NCBI GenBank assembly: GCA_018267955.1 | Contig: JAFDXL010000008.1 | Location: forward strand, 124,001-188,000 | DNA from: Bacteroidota bacterium | GTDB taxonomy: Bacteria > Bacteroidota > Bacteroidia > Chitinophagales > Chitinophagaceae | DNA length: 64,000 bases | Direction of reading: 5' to 3' | Part shown: positions 33,834 to 42,200 of the stretch, piece after piece | Numbering within the stretch: the first letter of the stretch is position 1 | Layout of the letters: each line of letters begins with the position of its first letter | Notes under the pieces: generated by a model | Seen by the model: only the letters and a program-made list of their open reading frames with translations | Databases searched by the model: none | Told to the model about the DNA's origin: nothing | Translations under genes and position numbers: made by a program

Positions 33834-34691
33834 ATGACAAAAAATAATCAACAGGTTGGCTTCAATAAGCTTTGGAATAATTTATTAGGATCATCTCCTG
33901 ATTACTCTTCGCAAAACCGTACGGTGAACGCATTAAGCATTATTACCCTGGTTATGTTAATAATGTTAATGCCGATAAATTTTCTTACGGGTACTAATGA
34001 CATCACCTACCTGTTGATAGGGTTAATTATACTTCAACTGTTTTTGTATTATCTGTCAAGAGTAAAGAAGAAATATTACACTGCGGTCGTAATTTATGCT
34101 ATTGCCAGCTATATAGCGCTGATAGCTAACTTCCGTTATAATTCCGGTATCGCGGGCCCTACATTCCTGGTATTTTTTCTCTGCTTTCATTTGTTGATTG
34201 CCATTACACCCAGACGTATGCACTTATTGTGGGCTGTATTGCATCTGTTAGTAGGTCTTACGCTCATCTGGACTGAATATTATTATCCGGATCTGGCGCC
34301 ATTAAGCTACCCGAGCCCGTTTGCTCAATATATAGATTACACCACTACCTATGTTATTTGCCTCGGCTTCATTTATGTAATTACAAATTACCTGCTCCAT
34401 ATTTATAATAAGGAAAAGCAGATTGCAGCTGAGCATCTTCAGGAGATACAAAAGCAGAATGAGAAGCTAAAAGAGATCGCCTGGCTGCAATCGCACAGCG
34501 TTCGGAACCATGTGAGCACTATCATGGGACTCAGTCAATTATTCAACGAAAAAGACATTGCAGACCCGGTAAATGTCGAAGTAGTCAAAGGTATTATGGC
34601 TACATCTCAGGAGTTGGATGGCGTGGTAAAGAAGATCAATGACATAGCAGTAAAAGCAAATTTTGAGCAGTTGCCTAAAAATCCACAATAA
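33834..34691 (+). CDS. Six-TM protein with histidine-kinase-like dimerisation helix, no ATPase domain
   Basis: In this 285-residue protein residues about 30-195 hold six hydrophobic segments (7TM/MASE-like sensor part), then a coiled coil (KEKQIAAEHLQEIQKQNEKL). The next stretch, KEIAWLQSHSVRNHVSTIMG (His221), matches the H-box of HisKA-type kinases (SH..R.....I.GL). The protein ends 64 residues later, with no N-, G1- or G2-box, so it cannot bind ATP as a normal kinase. It may be phosphorylated by another kinase, act as a dimerisation partner, or be a shortened kinase. Its 3' end overlaps the convergent TonB receptor gene by 17 bp. Confidence 0.8.
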   Translation: MTKNNQQVGFNKLWNNLLGSSPDYSSQNRTVNALSIITLVMLIMLMPINFLTGTNDITYLLIGLIILQLFLYYLSRVKKKYYTAVVIYAIASYIALIANFRYNSGIAGPTFLVFFLCFHLLIAITPRRMHLLWAVLHLLVGLTLIWTEYYYPDLAPLSYPSPFAQYIDYTTTYVICLGFIYVITNYLLHIYNKEKQIAAEHLQEIQKQNEKLKEIAWLQSHSVRNHVSTIMGLSQLFNEKDIADPVNVEVVKGIMATSQELDGVVKKINDIAVKANFEQLPKNPQ

Positions 34692-37128
34692 GCTTTACGT
34701 TGATTAACCTTGACGTAAGCCGATTAGGAACCGCGTAAGTTTTCCCGCTTGTCTGGTCCTGTATCCAGGTATAGGAAAGGGTATTTTGTATGCCCAGCAG
34801 GTTAAACACCTCAAGACTTAGCCACGAATTTTTAACACTGCTCCAGACTTTGCTATGCGGATGTTTAGCCCCGTTGATCACTAAAGCAGAGAATCCTATA
34901 TCTACTCTTTTATAATCGGGAAGGCGTAATGTGTCTCCATATCGTTTATTATCCGGTGGCCCAAACGGTAACCCGCTGGCGTACATCAGGTTCAGGTGCA
35001 TTTTAAAGTTTTTCCATTTTGGGAAGTAGTCTTCAAAATACATCCCCAGCATAAAGCGTTGGTCTGTAGGGCGGGGTATATAACCGGGATATTTTACGAT
35101 ACTATCTGCACCGGCAACATTTTTGATGTCGATCTTGTCGTCAGTAATGTCTTCCATGCTCTTCATCAGGCCAAGGCTGATCCAGGATGTAGCATCTTTG
35201 ACAATATCGCCATACACCCTTACCTCGCCGCCATAAGCATAGCCCACAGCGTCATTTTTGCCAAAGTAGCGGATGCGCACATTATCATATTCATAAGGTA
35301 CAAGATCCCACATGCCTTTATAATACACTTCCGTTGTTATCTTAAACGGGCGCTGGAGGGCTTTAAAGTTGTAATCTCCACCCAACACTATGTGAAACGA
35401 TTTTTGGGCTTTGAGGTTGGTATTAATATCCCCATTCAGATCACGCATTTCCCTGTATAATGGAGGTTGCTGGTATAAACCACCGGCCAGTTTAAATACA
35501 TAGTCACGTTTCCATTTACGCGGTTTATATGAAAATTGCGCACGTGGGCTTACAAGGAACTCGCCGTTGAGTGTACTGTAGTTAAAACGAACGCCGACGG
35601 ACGCTGTAAAGTCTGATGAATCATTAAAACGAAAATTATCCTGCAGAAAGCCACTATAACGCATATAGTTAAAGTCGGCTGAGGAGTGATAGAATTTCGT
35701 CATCTCCAGGTTGTTAGGGTCGTATGGTTGTGTATATCCGGCTGAGTCGCGGCGCTCCCATTCATACAGTTTATCAGAAATCTGGGTAACATTGGCATCA
35801 AGGCCCCATTGTATAAAATGGAGATGAGCATCGTAAGACCCACGATGGGCAAGGTTGCCTACATTTACTTTTAAATAGTTGCGGGCATAATCGTGAATGA
35901 TACCCGTTCCTAAAGCTGTTTTTACCTGTCCGAAATTGGCTTTGCTCAGGTCAGTTTCCAGTTCGCCCAGCAGGTATTCTCCGCTGATATCATAAGTTTC
36001 TTTTTCGTTGGTCTGAAATCCGGATGCCAGTAATTTCAGCTTCAATTTGCTATTGGGACGAAATGTGGTAGATAAACCACCGAAGCGGGAATCGAACTGA
36101 TCGATCTCATGCCCGTTATAGAATACATGCAACTGATATGCCTGGTTCACAACGCCAAAGCTACTGGTTTGCTCTTCAGGCGTAAAAGTAAAGCGGTTGC
36201 GCGCATAGTTTCCAATAGCCTCTATTTCCCACTTATCGTTGAATTTATAGTTGATCTGTGCCTGTCCGTCTGTGAACGATGGATAATAGATACCTTTAGT
36301 TGGCTGTGCCTGCAGTAAGTATTGATTGCTTTTTTGACGCACACCCACCAGGTAAGTCAGTTTTTGGTTTTTAGAAGCGCCTTCCAGGGCTAGGCTGGCG
36401 CCTAATAAGCTGGCCATAACACGCCCGCCAAATTCTTTGGGGCGTTTGTATGTGACATCCAGCACACTGCTCATTTTATCGCCATATTTGCTCTGGAAGC
36501 CACCAACAGAGAAGTTTACCCCTGATACAAGATCTGCATTCACAAAGCTCATCCCTTCCTGTTGGCCGCTTCGCGTGAGGAATGGACGATAGATCTCAAA
36601 GTCATCTACATAAACGAGGTTCTCATCATAGTTACCACCTCTTACTGTGTATTGTGATGTGAGTTCGTTATTACTGCCAACGAAGGTTTTGATCATCGAT
36701 TCTATGCCGCTGCCAAAGCCTACGGTTGGTAGAAGGCCTGCTTTCGTAGGGTCGAGTTTTATGTTGCCGGCTTCTGTGCTTCTGTCGCTTGTAACGGTTA
36801 CGCCTTCAAGTTCTGTAGCCTTTTTTATAAGCTTGATATCCAGCTCCCGCTGCTCAGATGGTTGCAAGGTGATCTCTCGCTTTTCCAGCTTATAGCCGTT
36901 ATAGGAGAACACAACTATTACCGGCACGCCACTGGGCAATACAAGCTCATAATGGCCCTTGCTATTGGTAAGTGTACCCTTTACACTGCCTTCTACAGCA
37001 ACAGTTACCGGGTCAAGCGCCCGGCCTTTTTCATCTGTTACCCTACCGCTAAGGGTGGCTGTTTGAGCTTGTACCCATAGTGATAACAATAAGCATGTGA
37101 TTATTAAAGGGATGCGTTTTGCCAACAT
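34675..37128 (-). CDS. TonB-dependent receptor with carboxypeptidase-regulatory-like domain
   Basis: This 817-residue outer-membrane protein has a signal peptide ending WVQA before QTATL. Residues about 22-105 are the CarboxypepD-regulatory-like domain (LSGRVTDEKGRALDPVTVAV; GTLTNSKGHYELVLPSG). The plug follows (VGFGSGIESMIKTF; YTVRGGNYDENLVYVDDFEI; GGFQSKYGDKMSSVLDV), then a 22-strand barrel region ending RLINVKLIVDF. It lacks an obvious SusC signature and has no SusD partner, so the substrate could be a siderophore, metal complex, peptide or vitamin. It lies 28 bp downstream of rpe on the same strand, so the two may be co-transcribed. Confidence 0.92.
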   Translation of the reverse strand: MLAKRIPLIITCLLLSLWVQAQTATLSGRVTDEKGRALDPVTVAVEGSVKGTLTNSKGHYELVLPSGVPVIVVFSYNGYKLEKREITLQPSEQRELDIKLIKKATELEGVTVTSDRSTEAGNIKLDPTKAGLLPTVGFGSGIESMIKTFVGSNNELTSQYTVRGGNYDENLVYVDDFEIYRPFLTRSGQQEGMSFVNADLVSGVNFSVGGFQSKYGDKMSSVLDVTYKRPKEFGGRVMASLLGASLALEGASKNQKLTYLVGVRQKSNQYLLQAQPTKGIYYPSFTDGQAQINYKFNDKWEIEAIGNYARNRFTFTPEEQTSSFGVVNQAYQLHVFYNGHEIDQFDSRFGGLSTTFRPNSKLKLKLLASGFQTNEKETYDISGEYLLGELETDLSKANFGQVKTALGTGIIHDYARNYLKVNVGNLAHRGSYDAHLHFIQWGLDANVTQISDKLYEWERRDSAGYTQPYDPNNLEMTKFYHSSADFNYMRYSGFLQDNFRFNDSSDFTASVGVRFNYSTLNGEFLVSPRAQFSYKPRKWKRDYVFKLAGGLYQQPPLYREMRDLNGDINTNLKAQKSFHIVLGGDYNFKALQRPFKITTEVYYKGMWDLVPYEYDNVRIRYFGKNDAVGYAYGGEVRVYGDIVKDATSWISLGLMKSMEDITDDKIDIKNVAGADSIVKYPGYIPRPTDQRFMLGMYFEDYFPKWKNFKMHLNLMYASGLPFGPPDNKRYGDTLRLPDYKRVDIGFSALVINGAKHPHSKVWSSVKNSWLSLEVFNLLGIQNTLSYTWIQDQTSGKTYAVPNRLTSRLINVKLIVDF

Positions 37129-37156
37129 ATAGATGAATAACGGGTGTGCGGTCTAA

Positions 37157-37810
37157 TTATTTTATCGCCTCTTTAAGCTTTTTTATCATTGCTGCCGGGT
37201 CAGGAGCGGAAAATACCGTATTGCCGGCCACCAACACATCAGCACCGGCGGAAACAATATCAGCTGCATTTTCAAGTGTCACCCCACCATCAATTTCTAT
37301 AAGGGTACCGGCTTTCGCCGTATTGATCAGGTCTCTGGCTTCACGGATTTTCTTATACGTCAGGGGTAAGAATTTCTGCCCCCCGAAGCCTGGGTTGATA
37401 CTCATGATTAACAGCAGGTCTATTTCACCGATAATATCCTGCACCATAGATACCGGTGTGTGTGGGTTGATGGACAGCCCGGCCTTCATACCAAGGGCTT
37501 TTATGGATGTTAGCGTACGATGAATATGATAGCCTGTTTCATAATGTACTGTGAGATAGTCGGCGCCGGCCTTTTTAAAATCTTCCAGGTAACGCTCCGG
37601 TTCCTCTATCATCAGGTGTACGTCAAAAGTCTTTTTCCCCAGTTTTTTCATCTGGGCTATAATAGGCATGCCATAGCTGATATTAGGTACAAAGCGTCCG
37701 TCCATGACATCCAGGTGAAACCAATCTGCTTCGCTGTTGTTAACCATTTCAATATCCCTGCCAAGGTTCAGGAAATCTGCAGAAAGCATTGAAGGTGCTA
37801 TTAGTGGCAT
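37157..37810 (-). CDS. rpe: Ribulose-phosphate 3-epimerase
   Basis: This 217-residue cytosolic TIM-barrel enzyme interconverts ribulose 5-phosphate and xylulose 5-phosphate in the pentose phosphate pathway. Metal and catalytic residues are in place: APSMLSADF, His32 and Asp34 in FHLDVMDGRFVPN, His65 in DVHLMIEEPE, SINPGFGGQKF, and IEIDGGV with the second catalytic Asp. GADVLVAGNTVF forms the phosphate-binding end. The length is standard. A TACCTTTG -7 box lies about 30 bp upstream. The TonB receptor gene follows on the same strand after 28 bp. Confidence 0.97.
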   Translation of the reverse strand: MPLIAPSMLSADFLNLGRDIEMVNNSEADWFHLDVMDGRFVPNISYGMPIIAQMKKLGKKTFDVHLMIEEPERYLEDFKKAGADYLTVHYETGYHIHRTLTSIKALGMKAGLSINPHTPVSMVQDIIGEIDLLLIMSINPGFGGQKFLPLTYKKIREARDLINTAKAGTLIEIDGGVTLENAADIVSAGADVLVAGNTVFSAPDPAAMIKKLKEAIK

Positions 37811-37840
37811 ATTATTTTGACTGTTTTTTTAAGATTCCTC

Positions 37841-37848
37841 CAAAGGTA
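37841..37848 (-). promoter_or_regulatory. Candidate -7 promoter element of rpe
   Basis: TACCTTTG on the minus strand matches TAnnTTTG perfectly and would give a leader of about 25 nt. No good TTTG -33 element is seen at the right distance. Confidence 0.4.
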
Positions 37849-38038
37849 ATCTAAACCATGGAATGCTTGTTAATCCCACGAAGGCTATATGTAATAAACT
37901 AATATAAAAATGTTTGTTTTAAATATTATCTTCGTGGAACGGAATAACAGAGAGAATCCTAGTAAACAAACAATCAATATAATATCCTGCAATAGTTGTG
38001 GGATGGTTGTTAATGCATATTAAATTTTTTTACTGCCA

Positions 38039-39703
38039 ATGTTTCGGCAAAAGAGGATTCTGTTATTTCTGAACCTGTCAGCAGGTATTGTATGCTTGTT
38101 ATTTTGCATAACCCTATTAATTGTCGGTGTCTATCTGCATGCACTCATATTGGGCGCCGGTTCTTTTTGCTTTTTTATCAATTCATTGATAGCCTATAAA
38201 GAGGAAACCGGCATTGCAGCGGGTATAGCCATTGTTATTTCTGATCTTTTATTAATGCTGTTTGATACAGGAATTATTAATGAACGGCAGAATACATATA
38301 TGTACTACGTTCCCATCCTGTTGCTCACATATGTGGTCACCAGGTACGATGAGCGTGGTAAGCGTTTCTTGATGTTGCTATTTACGGTAGCTTGTCTTTT
38401 GGCGATCAACTGTACTGATCTTACACCAAAGCTACTTGCCAGTTTTCACACGCCGGGCCTCGATGGCGCGTTTAAAGTCGCCAATTCCATAATAGCGGTA
38501 TTACAGAGTATTGCAGTTATCCGCATCGTAACCAAGGTAAACCATAACATGGAAGAACAATTGGTTGCAGCAAAAGACGTAGCAGAGCGGTCGTCCCAGG
38601 AAAGAATGCATTTTCTTTCTATCATGAGCCATGAATTGCGCACACCCGCTAATGCAGTAGTAGGTCTGAGCCATCTTATGTTGGAGAAAGAGATACCTGA
38701 AACAATCAGGCGTGATGTGTCCTTATTGCATTACTCTGCCCAAACATTAAAATCTATAGTAGATAATATTCTGTACTTTAATCAACTTGAGGATAAGGAA
38801 ATAGTAGTTGAAAAGAAACCATTAGACATACGGAAATTTTGTCGTAACGCTATAGATAGCTTTGTTCTGGAAGCGGCAAAAAAAGAAATCGATTTGCACT
38901 TTGATTTTGATGACCGGATACCGCAGTATTTATTGGGCGATTACGATAAGTTGTTGTTAATTATCAATAACCTATTAAATAACGCCATTAAGTTTACTAA
39001 AAAAGGCTCCATTCACTTTTGGGTAAAGGTGAGCCACATGGATGATAATGCCTGTTATGTTATGTTTAAGCTGGCAGATACGGGTGTAGGTATAGAAGCA
39101 GCGAGGCTCAAGGAGATATTCAACGTCTTCAGCCAGATCAATAGCAAGATTACAAGGAGCTACGATGGTATGGGATTGGGACTGGCAATATCATCCAAAC
39201 TAGTTACAATGATGGGAGGAACCATCCGTGTTGATTCGGAGGAAGGACAAGGATCTAACTTCTACTTCGAATTGAAAATGGATAAGACCAACGAGATAAA
39301 AGATGATGAACAGAAGTTTGTAGAAACGCATGATCTTGCCGGCATCAAAATATTATTGGTAGAAGACAATAAGCTGAATGTGCTGGTTGCAAAAAAGATA
39401 TTGAATGCAATGCACGCAGAGGTGGATGTTGCCGCTGACGGATTGGAAGGCCTTAAGGTTTTTGCGAGCAAGAAATATGATGTGGTACTGATGGACCTGC
39501 ATATGCCGCATATGGATGGGTTTGAAACCAGCAGGCGCATAAGGATGGACGATTCAAAAACGCCTATTATAGCCTTTAGCGCTGATGCTTTTGAGGATGC
39601 CCGGAATAAGGCCAAAGAGTCTGGGATGAACGATTTTATAAGTAAGCCGTTTGATCCTGAGGTGCTGCACTCCAAGATACGGCAATACGTATTCTGGTCA
39701 TAA
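38039..39703 (+). CDS. Hybrid histidine kinase / response regulator
   Basis: In this 554-residue inner-membrane protein residues about 8-170 hold about six hydrophobic segments with no large extracytoplasmic loop. The HisKA H-box is FLSIMSHELRTPANAVVGLS with His198. The HATPase domain shows the N-box (LLIINNLLNNAIKFTKKG), G1 (ADTGVGIE), and GMGLGLAIS. The receiver domain (about 435-552) begins KILLVEDNKLNVLVA, has Asp486 in VVLMDLHMPHMDGFE, and ends with IAFSADAF and SKPFDPEVL. There is no output DNA-binding domain, so signalling must pass to another protein by phosphotransfer or binding. The signal is unknown. Flanking DNA carries TGTTAACC tandem repeats. Confidence 0.95.
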   Translation: MFRQKRILLFLNLSAGIVCLLFCITLLIVGVYLHALILGAGSFCFFINSLIAYKEETGIAAGIAIVISDLLLMLFDTGIINERQNTYMYYVPILLLTYVVTRYDERGKRFLMLLFTVACLLAINCTDLTPKLLASFHTPGLDGAFKVANSIIAVLQSIAVIRIVTKVNHNMEEQLVAAKDVAERSSQERMHFLSIMSHELRTPANAVVGLSHLMLEKEIPETIRRDVSLLHYSAQTLKSIVDNILYFNQLEDKEIVVEKKPLDIRKFCRNAIDSFVLEAAKKEIDLHFDFDDRIPQYLLGDYDKLLLIINNLLNNAIKFTKKGSIHFWVKVSHMDDNACYVMFKLADTGVGIEAARLKEIFNVFSQINSKITRSYDGMGLGLAISSKLVTMMGGTIRVDSEEGQGSNFYFELKMDKTNEIKDDEQKFVETHDLAGIKILLVEDNKLNVLVAKKILNAMHAEVDVAADGLEGLKVFASKKYDVVLMDLHMPHMDGFETSRRIRMDDSKTPIIAFSADAFEDARNKAKESGMNDFISKPFDPEVLHSKIRQYVFWS

Positions 39704-39744
39704 CTGGTTGATAATCAAAGAATGATTTTACTATGCTAAGCGGT

Positions 39745-39800
39745 TGTTAACCAAGTGTATTTCTGGTGTTAACCAAATGTATTTTCCGGTGTTAATCAAT
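39745..39800. repeat. Tandem repeat, about 2.5 copies of a 22-23 bp unit
   Basis: TGTTAACCAAGTGTATTTCTGG is followed by a second copy with a G/A change, one extra T and a C (TGTTAACCAAATGTATTTTC then CGG), then a decayed third (TGTTAATCAATTTTAAACG). It lies between the hybrid kinase stop and a terminator. The GTTAACC core recurs near 33675. A regulator-binding array is possible. Confidence 0.6.
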
Positions 39801-39803
39801 TTT

Positions 39804-39833
39804 AAACGCTCCGTTAAGTGGGGCGTTTTTCTT
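39804..39833 (+). terminator. Terminator downstream of the hybrid kinase
   Basis: AAACGCTCC and GGGGCGTTT form a 9-bp stem (one T-G pair) with a 7-nt loop and a trailing T-run. Confidence 0.8.
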
Positions 39834-39879
39834 TGTAGGGCCTCAAATGCGTCGCATATTTGTATCGTTAGCAAGAAAT

Positions 39880-39923
39880 AACAAACACAACACACAAAAC
39901 AAAACAAAACAACAAAAAACACA
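39880..39923 (+). promoter_or_regulatory. 44-nt leader made only of A and C
   Basis: The bases just before the ATG at 39924 contain no G or T at all, including three tandem AAAAC units. Such an RNA cannot fold and fits the A-rich, Shine-Dalgarno-free initiation known in Bacteroidota, in extreme form. It implies very efficient translation of the small secreted protein. Confidence 0.6.
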
Positions 39924-40469
39924 ATGAAGAAGTTCATTCTTATGGCTATGCTATGCGCATCTGTTGCCGCCAAAGCTCAAAACTCCGGTTCTGCAGCTCA
40001 AACAATATCCCTTTCACTTACAGATGCTATAGAAATCACTTTTAACACAACGGGAAATGCAACCGGCGAATTGGTAAGGATACCCTTCGCCAACCCGGCT
40101 GCATATTCTGGCGGTGTTCAAACAGCAGATTATCAATTGACGATCCGCAGCAATAAAAAGTTCAATCTTTCTGTAAATACCAATAATCCTTTTTTTACTT
40201 ATTCAGGTAACGTGATCCCTGCACCCAAAATGCCGGTAGCAGGCACATTGAGCATCATGCCAACAACCAACGGCTCAGGTGGTAATATTCCTTCTCCGTT
40301 TGCGTTGTCAAGGTTTTCTTCTATCTCAGAAAGGATACAAACGCTTGTTTCGGGTGGCTCAAATGGTGGAAATCAATCGGTATCAGTAAAGTATAAGGCT
40401 GATCCTAAATTCTCTTATCCGGGTGGTACCTATACAGTAGATGCCATCTTTACAGCTACACAGATGTAA
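39924..40469 (+). CDS. Small secreted beta-rich protein, probably abundant
   Basis: This 181-residue protein has a signal peptide ending AAKA before QNSGS. The mature chain is all beta-like: AQTISLSLTDAIEITFNTTG, TADYQLTIRSNKKFNLSVNT, then VSVKYKADPKFSYPGGTYTV and the end VDAIFTATQM. The ending GTYTVDxxxTATQ recurs in secreted Bacteroidota proteins with spore-coat/WxL-like or pilin-like sandwiches, but the role is not established. There is no Cys. An unstructured A/C-only leader suggests high expression. It is a solitary gene followed by a hairpin. Confidence 0.8.
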   Translation: MKKFILMAMLCASVAAKAQNSGSAAQTISLSLTDAIEITFNTTGNATGELVRIPFANPAAYSGGVQTADYQLTIRSNKKFNLSVNTNNPFFTYSGNVIPAPKMPVAGTLSIMPTTNGSGGNIPSPFALSRFSSISERIQTLVSGGSNGGNQSVSVKYKADPKFSYPGGTYTVDAIFTATQM

Positions 40470-40497
40470 TTAAGCATAGTTTTGTTTGTTGAATAGA

Positions 40498-40527
40498 AAA
40501 GGGCTTCTTTGTTGTTGGGAGCCCTTT
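40498..40527. terminator. Bidirectional terminator
   Basis: AAAGGGCT and AGCCCTTT enclose a 14-nt interior with further weak pairing; TTTTTT follows on the plus strand. It lies between convergent genes. Confidence 0.7.
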
Positions 40528-40545
40528 CATTTTTTCGTGCCTTTG

Positions 40546-41346
40546 CTAGTTCATTGATAATTTATTTTCTTCCACCTCTTCTTCATTCTTTTCTTCTTGC
40601 TTGCGCAGGCGCTTAAAGGTTTGCTTGTCTACATCTACGTAAACACGTTTTTCAGGGTAAGAGTCAGGATCATCAGCAACAGGTACTTCTACGATCTTGT
40701 CTTCCAGTACTTGTTTTTCAACCTCGCCTCTTATATACGCATCTTCACCGCAATCGCTGCAGCTGCAATATTGCCGCCCGTCATACCTGGCAATTACCTT
40801 TACGCGTACCTTGGTCATTGCCGGATGCTCCTCTTCTATAACCAATGCCTGCTGCACGGGTGGGTTAGTATAGTAGAAAGCGTTACCACAGCGGTTCATA
40901 AAATAGAGATCGCAACCTGAAATTGCTTTTACATGCCATGCTTTAATTTTGGTTTGCCCCGGTAATGCAAGGATGCTGTATGTGTATTTGTTCTGTCCGT
41001 CTCCCAGCATTCCTATCGCACCAAACGGTATATCTTCTGCCCAAACCTTATCTCTTGTAAATCTTGGGTCTTTCACACCCTGGTCATATCCGATAGATGC
41101 GAAAAGGCTATTGATCTCATTTTTAAACCCTTTAATCTCCCCAACAGCTTGCAGGTTTTTATAGAACTGGTCAGCATCCTTCAGGTTGCACATTATAGGA
41201 AACTGCGGGTCGGTCCCTAATTTTGTTACCACCTTCGGTGTCTGGTTTGTCGGCACATTAAAGATCCGGTGAGGATTGCCACAGTTTGGCTGTCCGTATG
41301 CAATAGTGCTAATAGTAAATAGCAAGAATAGTATTCCCTTTTTCAT
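40546..41346 (-). CDS. Exported protein with CSCSDC motif, unknown function
   Basis: This 266-residue protein is read from the ATG at 41346, which gives the signal MKKGILFLLFTISTIAYG before QPNC; the frame is open for 73 codons upstream but that stretch runs into the divergent gene and is not protein-like. The mature part has well-spaced Cys (PNCGNP, IMCNLKDAD, GCDLYFMNRCGNAFYY) and a tight cluster YCSCSDCGEDAYIRG. An acidic Lys/Glu-rich tail (EEKNEEEVEENKL) ends it. The Cys pattern suggests disulfides or a metal site. No family is recognised. Confidence 0.8.
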   Translation of the reverse strand: MKKGILFLLFTISTIAYGQPNCGNPHRIFNVPTNQTPKVVTKLGTDPQFPIMCNLKDADQFYKNLQAVGEIKGFKNEINSLFASIGYDQGVKDPRFTRDKVWAEDIPFGAIGMLGDGQNKYTYSILALPGQTKIKAWHVKAISGCDLYFMNRCGNAFYYTNPPVQQALVIEEEHPAMTKVRVKVIARYDGRQYCSCSDCGEDAYIRGEVEKQVLEDKIVEVPVADDPDSYPEKRVYVDVDKQTFKRLRKQEEKNEEEVEENKLSMN

Positions 41347-41428
41347 AAGAACATGTTTATCGATAATTAAATATATTATTACCTGTTGCAGAACTAATAA
41401 AACAATGCCAACGTGATCCTCTATTTGC

Positions 41429-42157
41429 ATGATGGTTAAAAAGGTATATTGCGCAATGTTTCCAGGTATTGTAAGAATTATTCTGTTATTGATGATACCG
41501 CTATCTGTCTCTGCACAGATAGATGCTGGTATCGGGGTAGATCTTGGAGCCCCTTTGATGTTCAATAAATATGTTGGGGATTATAACCACTCAGATGCTG
41601 CTCCGGGCGTTACTGCCAGGTTTACCTATTTACCGCCCCAGGCTACCTTCGTGCCGTCGTTAAATGTAACGGTATCACGCTATGTGCTACCTGTTACCAG
41701 GCTGGGTGCCACAGATAGGGTGCTGAATATGTATTTTGCCGCTGCCAATGCTATGCTTTGCGGCAGGGTGCGAAAGCCAGTCGGTGGCAACAAAGAGCTT
41801 TATATCGGGGTAGGTATCGGGGCTAACTACCTTTCGGGAAATAAGGTTGGAATTAGCGGCAATAAGAGCACATTGACTGAGGTAATGATAGATTCTTCAG
41901 AATACATCAAACGTATTATTCCGCAGGCTTGCATCAATGCAGAGATACTTATTCCTTTCTCCGCAGAAAAGCCAGTAGCATTGGGTGTTGGTGCGCAGGT
42001 ATTGTATACTTATTTCTTTGACCAGCAGACTGCGTATAGGGTAGATGTTGTTGACGAAAACAATGTGTATTATAAGCTTAGCCCCCGGCTGGCAGGTAGT
42101 ATGCTAACGCCTAGTATCTATGTAGCGTTGTATTACCGCCTCGGTCAACGCAGATAG
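41429..42157 (+). CDS. Outer-membrane beta-barrel protein
   Basis: This 242-residue protein has a signal peptide ending PLSVSA before QIDAGIG. The chain consists of amphipathic strands of alternating hydrophobicity (GIGVDLGAPLMFNKYVGDY; GVTARFTYLPP; YIGVGIGANYLSG; SIYVALYYRLGQRR), typical of an eight- to ten-strand OmpA/OmpW-sized barrel. There are two possible ATG codons at the start (41429, 41432). It is followed after 43 bp by the TPR lipoprotein on the same strand, and the four genes 41429-44533 probably form one envelope cluster. The function is unknown. Confidence 0.8.
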   Translation: MMVKKVYCAMFPGIVRIILLLMIPLSVSAQIDAGIGVDLGAPLMFNKYVGDYNHSDAAPGVTARFTYLPPQATFVPSLNVTVSRYVLPVTRLGATDRVLNMYFAAANAMLCGRVRKPVGGNKELYIGVGIGANYLSGNKVGISGNKSTLTEVMIDSSEYIKRIIPQACINAEILIPFSAEKPVALGVGAQVLYTYFFDQQTAYRVDVVDENNVYYKLSPRLAGSMLTPSIYVALYYRLGQRR

Positions 42158-42200
42158 ATCTAAATGCATTGCAATCAATCAATTGAATTAATTTAGCGGC

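Noticed and set aside
34675-34691. The 17-bp overlap of convergent genes as a regulatory antisense element
   Set aside because: Short convergent overlaps of stop regions are common and nothing else marks it.
41347-41565. An N-terminal extension of 73 codons on the CSCSDC protein
   Set aside because: It overlaps the divergent barrel gene's start, is not protein-like, and would bury a perfect signal peptide.
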